Assembly (NCBI GenBank): GCA_900767405.1
Contig: CAAFZB010000019.1
Span: 1-36,556, forward strand
From: Rikenellaceae bacterium
GTDB taxonomy: Bacteria; Bacteroidota; Bacteroidia; Bacteroidales; UBA932
Direction of reading: 5' to 3'
DNA: 36,556 nt
Each line of letters begins with the position of its first letter. The first letter of the stretch is position 1. Below are positions 15,727-23,795 of the stretch, in pieces. The position numbers and the translations under genes are program-made. Below the pieces are notes generated by a model. It worked only from the letters and a program-made list of their open reading frames with translations. It was not told where the DNA came from and did no database searches.

Positions 15727-16494
15727 CTACTTCTCCCTGCGCTCACCGCGAGGTGCGCGACGATCTCCGCGACGGTCACCGCGACGCTCGCCCCTTTCTC
15801 CGCGAGGAGAACGTCCGGCGCCTGCAGCCTGTGAATTTGCAGCTGCGAGGGCAGCGGGAGTAAGATCCTGCTTGCCGTAACGCTCACCGTTGCAAATCCA
15901 AACCTTAACGCCAAGACATCCAACCTTGGTATGAGCTTCTGCGAGTGCGTAGTCGATATCGGCACGGAATGTATGAAGAGGAGTACGACCCTCCTTGAAC
16001 ATTTCGCTGCGAGCCATTTCAGCACCGCCTACACGGCCGCTGATCTGAATCTTGATACCCTCTGCGCCGACTCTCATTGTGTTGGCAACAGCCATCTTGA
16101 TAGCCCTGCGGTAGCTTACACGACCTTCGATCTGACGAGCGATAGAGTCTGCTACGATATGAGCATCAACCTCGGGACGCTTAACCTCAAAGATATTGAT
16201 CTGAACGTCCTTCTTTGTTACCTTCTTAAGCTCTTCCTTGAGTTTGTCTACCTCGGTGCCGCCCTTTCCGATAATGAAACCGGGACGAGCCGCATAGATA
16301 GTCACAGTAATGAGCTTGAGAGTTCTCTCGATTACAATCCTGCTGAGGCTGGCCTTTGCAAGACGGTTTGTAAGATACTTGCGAATCTCGTAGTCTTCTG
16401 CGATCTTCTCGGCATAGTTACCACCACACCAGTTAGAGTCCCAACCACGGGTGATACCGATTCTGTTGCTGATAGGATTTGTTTTCTGTCCCAT
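15727..16494 (-). CDS. rpsC: Ribosomal protein S3
   Basis: Small-subunit protein uS3, at the mRNA entry channel. The 255-residue product starts MGQKTNPISNRIGITRGWDS, has the type II KH domain with GXXG loop in PGFIIGKGGTEVDKL (near residue 75), and the C-domain ending in ICNGERYGKQDLTPAAL. A tail of about 40 residues beyond the conserved core is made of RGER/GDRR repeats, very basic; such tails occur in this phylum. AGAGGAG lies 7 nt before the ATG. In this genome it is the last gene of its transcript: rplP, normally next, is 9.1 kb away. Confidence 0.97.
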   Translation of the reverse strand: MGQKTNPISNRIGITRGWDSNWCGGNYAEKIAEDYEIRKYLTNRLAKASLSRIVIERTLKLITVTIYAARPGFIIGKGGTEVDKLKEELKKVTKKDVQINIFEVKRPEVDAHIVADSIARQIEGRVSYRRAIKMAVANTMRVGAEGIKIQISGRVGGAEMARSEMFKEGRTPLHTFRADIDYALAEAHTKVGCLGVKVWICNGERYGKQDLTPAALAAANSQAAGAGRSPRGERGERRGDRRGDRRAPRGERREK

Positions 16495-16495
16495 A

Positions 16496-16912
16496 TTATT
16501 TCTCCTCTACTGGTTTTTTAACATCGAGAATAATGGTAACGTGGTTTGAACGCTTGCGGATACGTCCGGCACGGCCCTGAGGGCAGGGACGGATACGCTT
16601 GAGCGTGCGGCCTTCGTCAACCATAATAGTCTTTACGTATACGTTTCCGTTGTCAAGCTCCTTGCTCTTGTCTGAGTTCTTCGCCTCCCAGTTTGCAATT
16701 GCACTGCGGAGAAGTTTCTCGAGACGTACAGAAGGCTGCTTCTTTGAGAAATGAAGCAGGTCAAGAGCGTGGTTGACTTCTACTCCTCTTACTGTGTCTG
16801 CTACGAGACGCATCTTGCGGGGAGATGTAGGAACGTCATTCAGCTTTGCAATAGCTGTAACCTTCTTCGCCTCCTTGAGGCGGTCGGCCATAAGTTTTTT
16901 ACGCTTTCCCAT
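16496..16912 (-). CDS. rplV: Ribosomal protein L22
   Basis: Large-subunit protein uL22, part of the exit-tunnel constriction. The 138-residue sequence has the family core VPTSPRKMRLVADTVRG, the LLRSAIANWEAKN helix and the tunnel loop RIRPCPQGRAGRIRKRSNHV. An ATG seven codons in (MADRLKEAKK) is an alternative start; the longer one is kept because it is 8 bp from rpsS. rpsC follows with 1 bp between genes. Confidence 0.96.
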   Translation of the reverse strand: MGKRKKLMADRLKEAKKVTAIAKLNDVPTSPRKMRLVADTVRGVEVNHALDLLHFSKKQPSVRLEKLLRSAIANWEAKNSDKSKELDNGNVYVKTIMVDEGRTLKRIRPCPQGRAGRIRKRSNHVTIILDVKKPVEEK

Positions 16913-16920
16913 TTTGATTA

Positions 16921-17190
16921 CTACTTATTGTTACCTGAATGTCCGCGGAATGTACGTGTAGGTGCGAATTCACCGAATTTGTGACCTACCATCTGCTCTG
17001 TTACATAAACGGGAATAAACTTATTTCCATTATGAACTGCAACGGTATGGCCAATGAAGTCAGGGGAAATCATGCTGGCACGTGACCAGGTCTTGACCAC
17101 CTCTTTCTTCTTGCTACCTTCATTCATAGCAAGAATCTTCTTTTCCAGAGCTTCCTGGATGTATGGACCTTTTCTTAATGAACGACTCAT
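16921..17190 (-). CDS. rpsS: Ribosomal protein S19
   Basis: Small-subunit protein uS19 of the 30S head. The 89-residue product reads MSRSLRKGPYIQEALEKKI and contains the signature SRASMISPDFIGHTVAVHNG followed by KFIPVYVTEQMVGHKFGEF. Standard length and order (rplB-rpsS-rplV). Confidence 0.98.
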   Translation of the reverse strand: MSRSLRKGPYIQEALEKKILAMNEGSKKKEVVKTWSRASMISPDFIGHTVAVHNGNKFIPVYVTEQMVGHKFGEFAPTRTFRGHSGNNK

Positions 17191-17212
17191 AATCTCTTAA
17201 GTTTTATTCCTG

Positions 17213-18037
17213 TTATTTCTTTCTTCTTTCAATTATGAACTTGTTTGAAGATGCCTTGGGATTACGAGTCTTGTATCCCTTGGCAGGCAAACCTTTACGT
17301 GAACGGGGATGTCCACCGGATGCACGTCCTTCACCACCACCCATCGGGTGATCTACAGGGTTCATAACAACACCACGGTTGTGAGGGCGACGGCCGAGCC
17401 AGCGGCTGCGTCCTGCCTTACCGAATGACTCCAGATTGTGATCTGGATTGGATACTGTTCCAACTGTTGCGCGACAGCTTACGAGAACCATTCTGGTCTC
17501 ACCTGAGGGCAGACGCAGAACTGCGTGATTGCCTTCACGTGCTGCGAGCTGTGCGAACGCACCGGCAGAACGTGCCATAGCGGCACCCTGTCCGGGACGA
17601 AGCTCGATGTTGTGAACAAGTGTACCTACAGGAATTTCTGCAAGAGGAAGAGAGTTACCGACTTCGGGAGCGACACCGCTGCCGGAAGCGATTACCTGTC
17701 CAACCTTGATTCCGTTAGGAGCGATGATATAACGCTTCTCGCCGTCTTCGTACTGAACAAGTGCGATGCGTGCGCTGCGGTTAGGATCATATTCGATGGT
17801 CTTGACTGTTGCCGTGCATTCGTCCTTGTCACGACGGAAATCGATGATACGGTACATTCTCTTGTGTCCGCCACCGATGTAACGTACGGTCATCTGACCT
17901 GTATTGTTACGTCCGCCTGTACTCTTGAGGGGTTCGAGCAATGATTTCTGAGGTTTGTTAGTGGTGATTTCGTCAAACGCACTGATAACCTTATTTCTTT
18001 GACCCGGGGTTACCGGTTTGAATTTCTTGACTGCCAT
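17213..18037 (-). CDS. rplB: Ribosomal protein L2
   Basis: Large-subunit protein uL2, needed for subunit joining and peptidyl transfer. The 274-residue sequence begins MAVKKFKPVTPGQRNKV, has the RNA-binding blocks YKRR-like HKRMYRIIDFRRDK and LPSGETRMVLVSCRATVG, and the signature NPVDHPMGGGEGRASGG near residue 226. The Shine-Dalgarno AAGGAGG (complement of 18046-18052) overlaps the rplW stop, giving a TAAGGAGG junction. Confidence 0.98.
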   Translation of the reverse strand: MAVKKFKPVTPGQRNKVISAFDEITTNKPQKSLLEPLKSTGGRNNTGQMTVRYIGGGHKRMYRIIDFRRDKDECTATVKTIEYDPNRSARIALVQYEDGEKRYIIAPNGIKVGQVIASGSGVAPEVGNSLPLAEIPVGTLVHNIELRPGQGAAMARSAGAFAQLAAREGNHAVLRLPSGETRMVLVSCRATVGTVSNPDHNLESFGKAGRSRWLGRRPHNRGVVMNPVDHPMGGGEGRASGGHPRSRKGLPAKGYKTRNPKASSNKFIIERRKK

Positions 18038-18050
18038 TGTCTATCCCTCC

Positions 18051-18341
18051 TTAAATATTAGCGTAGAAATCGATCTTATCGTCACCTGCAAGGGTGATGT
18101 AAGCTTTCTTGAAATGATTCATACGACCACGGAGAAGGCCTGCCTTTGTGTAGCGCTGCTTCTTCTTTCCGTGATAGTTGACAGTATTGACCTCAGCCAC
18201 AGAGACACCATACATCTTCTCGACTGCGTCCTTTATCTCAAGCTTGTTGGCATTGCGGTCAACCACAAAGCCGTAACGGTTCAACTTTTCGCCCTGAGCC
18301 GTCAGCTTTTCTGTTACGATTGGCTTAATTAAAATTCCCAT
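18051..18341 (-). CDS. rplW: Ribosomal protein L23
   Basis: Large-subunit protein uL23 at the tunnel exit, docking site for trigger factor and SRP. The 96-residue product starts MGILIKPIVTEKLTAQGEK and contains YGFVVDRNANKLEIKDAVEK followed by MYGVSVAEVNTVNYHGKKK, the L23 core. Standard order after rplD. Confidence 0.98.
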   Translation of the reverse strand: MGILIKPIVTEKLTAQGEKLNRYGFVVDRNANKLEIKDAVEKMYGVSVAEVNTVNYHGKKKQRYTKAGLLRGRMNHFKKAYITLAGDDKIDFYANI

Positions 18342-18353
18342 CTTTCCTGATTT

Positions 18354-18980
18354 TTACTTTACTCTCTGCGCGAGGATGTCCTGAACACCGTCAATCATTA
18401 CGAGTGAATTCGCATTCATTACGGCGTAAGTGTTGATTTCGTCAACAGTGATGACATTAACCTCGGGAAGGTTGCGTGATGAAAGGAAAATATTGTCTGA
18501 ATTCTGCGGGAGAACAAAGAGAACCTTGCGGGTACCTGCCTTGATATTGGCAACAATCTGCAACATTTCCTTTGTCTTGGGAGCCTCCATTGTGAAAGGC
18601 TCGAGCATAATGATTGCTTTCTCTGCAGCTTTGTAGGAGAGGGCCGAACAACGTGCGAGGCTCTTGAGCTTCTTGTTGAGCTTGGTCCTGTAGAAACGAG
18701 GCTTGGGTCCGAATACGCGACCGCCACCTACGAAGATATTGGCCTTGAGGGATCCGTGACGGGCACCGCCGCCGCCTTTCTGGCGACCGAGCTTCTTGGT
18801 GCTGTACGCTACCTCTGAACGATCCTTTGTCTTTGCATTACCGTGACGCTGGTTTGCGAGATACTGAATGACGTCAAGATAGATTGCGTGGTCATTCGGG
18901 GTAATGCCGAATACTCTTTCGTCGAGTTCGACTTTCTTTCCGGAGTCAGTTCCGTCTATTTTATAAACAGGTAATTTCAT
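18354..18980 (-). CDS. rplD: Ribosomal protein L4
   Basis: Large-subunit protein uL4 lining the exit tunnel; in enterobacteria it also autoregulates the S10 operon. The 208-residue product has the tunnel loop KKLGRQKGGGGARHGSLKAN (near residues 67-86), FGPKPRFYRTKLNKKLKSLA and the C-terminal GVQDILAQRVK. It starts 3 bp after rplC. Whether it regulates this operon is unknown. Confidence 0.98.
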   Translation of the reverse strand: MKLPVYKIDGTDSGKKVELDERVFGITPNDHAIYLDVIQYLANQRHGNAKTKDRSEVAYSTKKLGRQKGGGGARHGSLKANIFVGGGRVFGPKPRFYRTKLNKKLKSLARCSALSYKAAEKAIIMLEPFTMEAPKTKEMLQIVANIKAGTRKVLFVLPQNSDNIFLSSRNLPEVNVITVDEINTYAVMNANSLVMIDGVQDILAQRVK

Positions 18981-18983
18981 AGC

Positions 18984-19610
18984 TTAAGCCTCCAATGTTA
19001 CATAAGAACCTTTAGCTCCGGGAACGGAACCTTTCAAAACGATAAGATTGTTCTCAGGGATGATTTTAACGACTTTGAGGTTAAAGATCTTAACCCTTTC
19101 GTTGCCCATATGTCCTCCCATACGCATTCCGGGGAATACGCGTGAAGGCCAGGATGATGCACCCAATGAACCAGGTTTGCGAAGACGGTTGTGCTGGCCG
19201 TGTGTCTGTCCGCCTACACCGGCGAAATGATAACGGTGAACAACGCCCTGGAAACCTTTACCTTTAGAAGTACCGACTACGTCAACGAAATCAACGCCAT
19301 CCTTCAGGATGTCCTCGACAGTGACTACGTCGCCAAGTTGAAGATCCTTTGCGAAGTCTGCCGCAAATTCGACAAGCTTGCGCTTAGGTGTGGTTCCTGC
19401 CTTTTTGAAGTGGCCCGCGAGAGCCTTGCTGGTGTGCTTTTCTGTAATTTCGTCATAGGCAAGCTGTACAGCGGCATAACCATCTTTTTCTACTGTACGG
19501 AGCTGCGTAACAACGCACGGACCAGCCTCGATAACGGTGCATGGAATATTTTTTCCATCAGCCCCGAAAACGGAAGTCATTCCGATTTTTTTTCCAATTA
19601 ATCCAGGCAT
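18984..19610 (-). CDS. rplC: Ribosomal protein L3
   Basis: Large-subunit protein uL3, required early in 50S assembly. The 208-residue product starts MPGLIGKKIGMTSVFGADGK and includes the central loop with GGQTHGQHNRLRKPGSLGAS (near residue 143) and WPSRVFPGMRMGGHMG. It is the first gene of its transcript: rpsJ, normally immediately upstream, is absent and cdaA is divergent there. The leader of about 50 nt contains a small hairpin (19650-19667). Confidence 0.98.
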   Translation of the reverse strand: MPGLIGKKIGMTSVFGADGKNIPCTVIEAGPCVVTQLRTVEKDGYAAVQLAYDEITEKHTSKALAGHFKKAGTTPKRKLVEFAADFAKDLQLGDVVTVEDILKDGVDFVDVVGTSKGKGFQGVVHRYHFAGVGGQTHGQHNRLRKPGSLGASSWPSRVFPGMRMGGHMGNERVKIFNLKVVKIIPENNLIVLKGSVPGAKGSYVTLEA

Positions 19611-19649
19611 TGGTTTGATAATTAATTGATAATAAATGTTTTAATTGCT

Positions 19650-19667
19650 TCCCCACTATTTTGGGGG
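19650..19667 (-). promoter_or_regulatory. Small hairpin in the rplC leader
   Basis: CCCCA (19651-19655) and TGGGG (19662-19666) pair around a 6-nt loop within the transcribed leader, immediately after the predicted start of transcription. It could be a 5' stabilising hairpin or part of a regulatory leader. No U-tract follows directly, so it is unlikely to be a terminator. Confidence 0.4.
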
Positions 19668-19670
19668 CTG

Positions 19671-19701
19671 CAAATATAATCATTATTTCACAATTTACAA
19701 A
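19671..19701 (-). promoter_or_regulatory. Promoter of the rplC-rpsC half operon
   Basis: Minus-strand TTTG (complement of 19698-19701), 19 bp, TATATTTG (complement of 19671-19678): an exact match to the Bacteroidota consensus. It faces away from the cdaA promoter, the two -33 elements being 3 bp apart. Confidence 0.78.
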
Positions 19702-19704
19702 GTA

Positions 19705-19733
19705 TTGATTGTCAATTAAATTATATAACTTTG
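19705..19733 (+). promoter_or_regulatory. Promoter of cdaA-mutS2
   Basis: TTG (19705-19707), 18 bp, TAACTTTG (19726-19733). The -7 element ends 7 bp before the cdaA ATG, so the transcript should be leaderless or almost so. Confidence 0.65.
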
Positions 19734-19740
19734 CCCTGTT

Positions 19741-20547
19741 ATGCTGTTTTCATTCCCTTCATTCCTGCACTTGGGACTGGTTGATATCCTGGACATTCTG
19801 TTTGTCGCTATCATCCTTTATTGGGTATTCCGTTGGTTCAGAGGAACATCGGCAATGAACATCTTCATTGCCATAATACTCCTGCTGGTCATCAGGATAG
19901 TTGCGGTGGCAACCGGTATGGAACTTCTTTCCGCCCTTATGGGAACGGTGCTGGACGTAGGAGCCGTTGCCATAATTGTTATCTTCCAACCGGAAATCAG
20001 GCGTTTCCTCAACCGGATGGGAAGCAGGACCGAGGCCGGAAGGAGCCTTTTCAACAAACTTTTCCGCCATCAGGAACAGGGGGTCGGCTCAGTGTCCATC
20101 AATGAAATCGGCGAAGCCTGCAAGGAAATGAGCGAACAGAAAGTGGGAGCCCTCATAGTACTTCCCAATTCCGATTCCCTCGAAGAAGTGATAGATTCTG
20201 GGGACAGGGTGGATGCCATTATTAGCAAACGCTTGATTCTCAACATATTTTTTAAGAATTCCCCCCTTCACGACGGGGCAATGGTAATAGCGTCGGACAG
20301 AATTGTCGCAGCCAGGTGCACCCTGCCCATTACGGACAGGTCGGACATCCCGGCAAACTACGGCCTGCGGCATAAGGCTGCGATTGGAATATCGGAAAAA
20401 ACCGACGCCAGCGTAGTGGTGGTCAGCGAAGAAACCGGCAACATCTCTTTCGTCCGCGAAGGAATTGTAACCACTGTCACCAGCATTAACAGACTCAAAC
20501 TTTACCTTGGAAACAGCAACGAAGACAAACAGCAGACTGGAAACTAA
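19741..20547 (+). CDS. cdaA: Diadenylate cyclase CdaA
   Basis: Makes cyclic di-AMP from two ATP. The 268-residue protein has three N-terminal hydrophobic segments (residues about 12-30, 38-56, 65-82), a short linker, and the DAC domain with the DGA motif in NSPLHDGAMVIA (residues 178-180). The second motif, usually RHR, reads RHK at 210-212 (YGLRHKAAIGISE), a conservative change in the ATP-binding loop. The membrane-anchored layout identifies CdaA rather than DisA. The mutS2 start overlaps its end by 41 bp in another frame, so the two form an operon. Confidence 0.93.
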   Translation: MLFSFPSFLHLGLVDILDILFVAIILYWVFRWFRGTSAMNIFIAIILLLVIRIVAVATGMELLSALMGTVLDVGAVAIIVIFQPEIRRFLNRMGSRTEAGRSLFNKLFRHQEQGVGSVSINEIGEACKEMSEQKVGALIVLPNSDSLEEVIDSGDRVDAIISKRLILNIFFKNSPLHDGAMVIASDRIVAARCTLPITDRSDIPANYGLRHKAAIGISEKTDASVVVVSEETGNISFVREGIVTTVTSINRLKLYLGNSNEDKQQTGN

Positions 20548-22975
20548 ACTGGGGTTCGACAAGATACGAAAGAGCATCCAGGACCGTTGCGCTACCGATT
20601 ATGCTGCAGAGAGAGTGGCGGCAGAGCAGTTCTGTACCAGTCCGAAGGAAATCCGCAAGAGACTGGACCTTACCGACGAAATGCGTCTGATCCTTATGTT
20701 CGAGGAGAATTTCCCCACCACAGGATACATAGACGCTCTGGGATTTCTTGACGCTCTGCAAACGCCGGGAAGCAGCATAAGCGTAATGAACCTCGCCAAA
20801 GTCAAGACCCTGACCGACACCACCCGCAAGATCACTGTCTTCTTTTCCAGTGTAAAGGACGAGGTCTACCCAAACCTCAAGAAATTCGCAAAAACCGTCC
20901 GCACCTATCCCGAGGTCACAAGACGGATCGAAAACATACTCGACCGCTACGGCGAAATAAAGGACTCCGCCTCCGACGAACTGTTCTCCATCCGGCGCAA
21001 CCTGAGAGAAAAGCAGGCGAGCATTTCCAAAAAGGCGGCCGCCATCCTTCGCAAGGCACAGGAAGAAGGTATCTGTGATCCCGATGCAGGCGTAAGCGTA
21101 CGCGACGGCAAGTACCTTATCCCCGTTGCCACTTCCAGTAAGAGAAAACTCCAGGGTTTCATATATGACGAGTCATCAACCGGGAAAACCACTTTCGTGG
21201 AACCTGCAGAAATAATCGCTCTGGAAAATGACATAATTTCTCTCCAGTTCGAGCAGGCCAGGGAAATCGCCCGCATCCTGCACGAGTTCACGGAGTTCCT
21301 GCGTCCCTACATCCCGGACCTTATGGACTGCTCGCGTTTCACGGGAGAATTAGACTTCCTTATGGCCAAGGCCTCCTGCGCCCTGGAAATGATTGCAGGC
21401 GCCCCCATCATCTCCGACGAGGGATATTTCAATCTGAGGAAAGCCCGCCATCCGCTGCTGGAAAAATCCCTGGAGAGGGAAAACAAGAAAATAGTACCCC
21501 TTACCATAAACCTCACCCCGGCAAAACGCATACTGCTCATATCCGGGCCGAACGCCGGAGGTAAGTCTGTCTGCCTTAAAACGGCAGGGTTACTGCAGTA
21601 TATGTTCCAATGGGGGCTGCTCATTCCAACGTCCGAGAGTTCCGAACTCCCGATATTTGACAGAATACTCGTTTCCATAGGCGATGACCAGTCGCTCGAG
21701 AACGACCTGAGCACTTACAGTTCCTTCCTCACAGATATGCGGGAAATGGCCTTGAAGGCCGATGGAAAAACGCTTGTACTCATTGATGAGTTCGGTTCCG
21801 GCACAGAGCCCGCTGCCGGAGGAGCAATTGCCGAGGCAATTCTCGAAGACCTTGACCGCAAAGGCGTTTACGGAATAATCACAACCCATTATACCAACCT
21901 TAAGCTTTATGCCACCGCTTCGCAGAATTCCGTTATCAACGGAGCTATGCTTTTTGACAGCAGTCGCATAGAGCCCCTGTTCAAACTTGAGATAGGACTT
22001 CCCGGGAATTCCTTCGCCTTTGAACTTGCACGGAAGATGCATCTCCCCGAGGAAATAGTTAAAGCCGCCGAACAGAAAGCCGGCAGCGAATATGTGGGAA
22101 TAGAAAAGAATCTGAAGAAGATTGCAAAGAACCGGCGCGTGCTCGACGCCAAGTTGCAGAAGATAAAGGCCACCGACAAAACCCTGGAGAATCTCTCTGA
22201 ACGTTACGCCACCGAGCTCGAAGCTATTCAGAAGCAGAAGAAAGAGATTCTCGACGAAGCCAGGAAAGAGGCCGAGAGCATAGTCAAGGGTGCCGGGGCG
22301 CAGATAGAAAAGACAATCAAGGAAATCAAAGAAGCCCAGGCAGAAAAAGGCAGGACCAAAGAAGCCCGCGCCGAACTGCAGGGATTTATGGCTGCTCTTG
22401 AACAGAAAAAAGCCAGGGAAGAGAAGAGCAGGGACAGGTACCTCAACCATAAAATAGAAACCCTTCGAAAGAAAAAGACAAAGGAGACTCCTGCAAAAGA
22501 CAATTCTCCCCTCAAGGTTGGAGAAAAAGTCAGGATTGCGGGAAGCGATATGGTTGGAGAAGTGAGCAGGGTAAGTCCTAAGTCCATTACGGTTATTGTC
22601 GGGAACCTCAGCAGCAACGTAGCCCCGGAAAAGGTTGAGCGGATATCCTCGAACGAATTCAAGGAAGCCTCAAAGAAATTCCTGAAACCTTCCTATCAGA
22701 AGATAGACAGCAGCATAACCGAAAGCAAGCTTAAGTTCTCGCCCGAGCTCGACGTCCGGGGAGAACGCCTTTCAGATGCCCTGGACATTGTCACCCACTA
22801 TATAGACAATGCCCTTATGCTCAATGTGGGAAGCGTAAGAATCATTCACGGGAAAGGTACCGGAGTCCTTCACGACGAAATACAAAAACACCTCCGTACA
22901 ATTGGAGGTGTAAGTTCTGTATGTGACGAGGATATCCGTCAGGGAGGGAGCGGAGTGACAATAGTCACTTTTTAG
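20507..22975 (+). CDS. mutS2: Endonuclease MutS2
   Basis: MutS-family ATPase lacking mismatch-recognition domains; linked to suppression of recombination and to rescue of collided ribosomes in other bacteria. The 822-residue protein has Walker A (ISGPNAGGKSVCLKT, near 345-359), Walker B (TLVLIDEFGSGTEP, near 422-435), a long coiled coil (about 525-660), a KOW-like segment (LKVGEKVRIAGSDMVGEVSR) and a C-terminal Smr nuclease domain with LDVRGERL and IIHGKGTGVL. The start is uncertain: TTG at 20507 gives a normal N-terminus (LETKLGFDKIR) but overlaps cdaA by 41 bp. No ATG lies close by in frame. Confidence 0.94.
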   Translation: METATKTNSRLETKLGFDKIRKSIQDRCATDYAAERVAAEQFCTSPKEIRKRLDLTDEMRLILMFEENFPTTGYIDALGFLDALQTPGSSISVMNLAKVKTLTDTTRKITVFFSSVKDEVYPNLKKFAKTVRTYPEVTRRIENILDRYGEIKDSASDELFSIRRNLREKQASISKKAAAILRKAQEEGICDPDAGVSVRDGKYLIPVATSSKRKLQGFIYDESSTGKTTFVEPAEIIALENDIISLQFEQAREIARILHEFTEFLRPYIPDLMDCSRFTGELDFLMAKASCALEMIAGAPIISDEGYFNLRKARHPLLEKSLERENKKIVPLTINLTPAKRILLISGPNAGGKSVCLKTAGLLQYMFQWGLLIPTSESSELPIFDRILVSIGDDQSLENDLSTYSSFLTDMREMALKADGKTLVLIDEFGSGTEPAAGGAIAEAILEDLDRKGVYGIITTHYTNLKLYATASQNSVINGAMLFDSSRIEPLFKLEIGLPGNSFAFELARKMHLPEEIVKAAEQKAGSEYVGIEKNLKKIAKNRRVLDAKLQKIKATDKTLENLSERYATELEAIQKQKKEILDEARKEAESIVKGAGAQIEKTIKEIKEAQAEKGRTKEARAELQGFMAALEQKKAREEKSRDRYLNHKIETLRKKKTKETPAKDNSPLKVGEKVRIAGSDMVGEVSRVSPKSITVIVGNLSSNVAPEKVERISSNEFKEASKKFLKPSYQKIDSSITESKLKFSPELDVRGERLSDALDIVTHYIDNALMLNVGSVRIIHGKGTGVLHDEIQKHLRTIGGVSSVCDEDIRQGGSGVTIVTF

Positions 22976-22981
22976 AATATT

Positions 22982-23677
22982 CTATTTCCCAAGAACCTCC
23001 TCGAAAAATACCGAAATTTTCTCGTAAGAGTCAAAATCGCCCTTATTTTCCTTAATATATGCCTCTATCTGCTCCTTGTATGCAGGATAGAATTTAAGCA
23101 GATTCCTCTTGGTGACAGGATAAAACTTGTTGCTGTGATACAGGAAAGGGAGTTTCTTGTACTTGTAGGGGAACCTGATGGAGGATGACAGGTCATATAC
23201 CTGCCCGTTGGAGTAGAAGCCGGAGTAGCTGCTTATGCTTGATGTCTCGGACTTCATTCCGTATGCTCCGGTTTTGACGTCACTGAATATGGTTATCTGG
23301 GCAGAGCTGGCAAGACCGTCCTCTGAAACGTCCTTCACCTCGACATACAGCCCGGCATAGCGGAAGAATATCCTGCCCCCTATGGTGACATATTTCACGT
23401 CATTGTTATTGTTGATGTGGAATATTTGCCCTTTCTCGTCCTTGTAACAGATAGACTGGTCTATGTTGGAGATATTGAGCAGGCCGTTGGAAAAAGTTCC
23501 CGAATTATAAGTGATTCTGCCGCTTTTGTATTCGGGAAGAGCATATATAAGGCTGTCCGGGATTGACTCTTCTGTGGCCCTGATAGATTTTGCCTTGCCT
23601 TCAAATCCGTCTATCTGTGCGAATGAAACAGTTGCAAATGCAAAAAACGCAATAACCGTAATGACTGTATTTCTCAT
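22982..23677 (-). CDS. Secreted protein of unknown function
   Basis: Not recognised. From the ATG at 23677 the 231-residue product has a clear signal peptide (MRNTVITVIAFFAFATVSFA) and no later membrane segment, so it is probably periplasmic or outer-membrane associated. Visible features are LPEYKSGRITYNSGTFSNGL, the asparagine-rich HINNNNDVKYVTIGGR, a Ser/Tyr-rich middle (TSSISSYSGFYSNGQVYDLS) and an acidic helical C-terminus. A start at 23713 would place extra residues before the signal peptide and upstream of the promoter and is rejected. It is convergent with mutS2 (6 bp between stops) and separated from susD-A by a terminator. Confidence 0.72.
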   Translation of the reverse strand: MRNTVITVIAFFAFATVSFAQIDGFEGKAKSIRATEESIPDSLIYALPEYKSGRITYNSGTFSNGLLNISNIDQSICYKDEKGQIFHINNNNDVKYVTIGGRIFFRYAGLYVEVKDVSEDGLASSAQITIFSDVKTGAYGMKSETSSISSYSGFYSNGQVYDLSSSIRFPYKYKKLPFLYHSNKFYPVTKRNLLKFYPAYKEQIEAYIKENKGDFDSYEKISVFFEEVLGK

Positions 23678-23695
23678 AGCTTTATCATTTTGCGA

Positions 23696-23703
23696 CAAAT
23701 ATA
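23696..23703 (-). promoter_or_regulatory. -7 element of the secreted-protein gene
   Basis: Minus-strand TATATTTG (complement of 23696-23703) matches TAnnTTTG and lies 18 bp before the ATG at 23677. No TTG at the expected -33 distance was found. Confidence 0.5.
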
Positions 23704-23741
23704 AACCTTCCATTCAAAATTTCCTAAAAGAGAACAAAGAA

Positions 23742-23766
23742 AGGCGCCCTTTGATGAAGGACGCCT
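23742..23766 (-). terminator. Terminator after susD-A
   Basis: AGGCGTCCTT (23766-23757 on the minus strand) pairs with AAGGGCGCCT (23751-23742), 10 bp with one G-T pair and a 5-nt loop, followed by the T-rich TTCTTTGTTCTCTTTT. It ends the susC-A/susD-A transcript. Confidence 0.85.
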
Positions 23767-23795
23767 CGCTTATAACAGTAATCTTTCTATTAAAA

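Noticed and set aside
22973..22984. Perfect 12-bp palindrome TAGAATATTCTA covering both convergent stop codons of mutS2 and the secreted-protein gene
   Set aside because: Two TAG stops facing each other create most of the symmetry; too short for a terminator and no T-tract.
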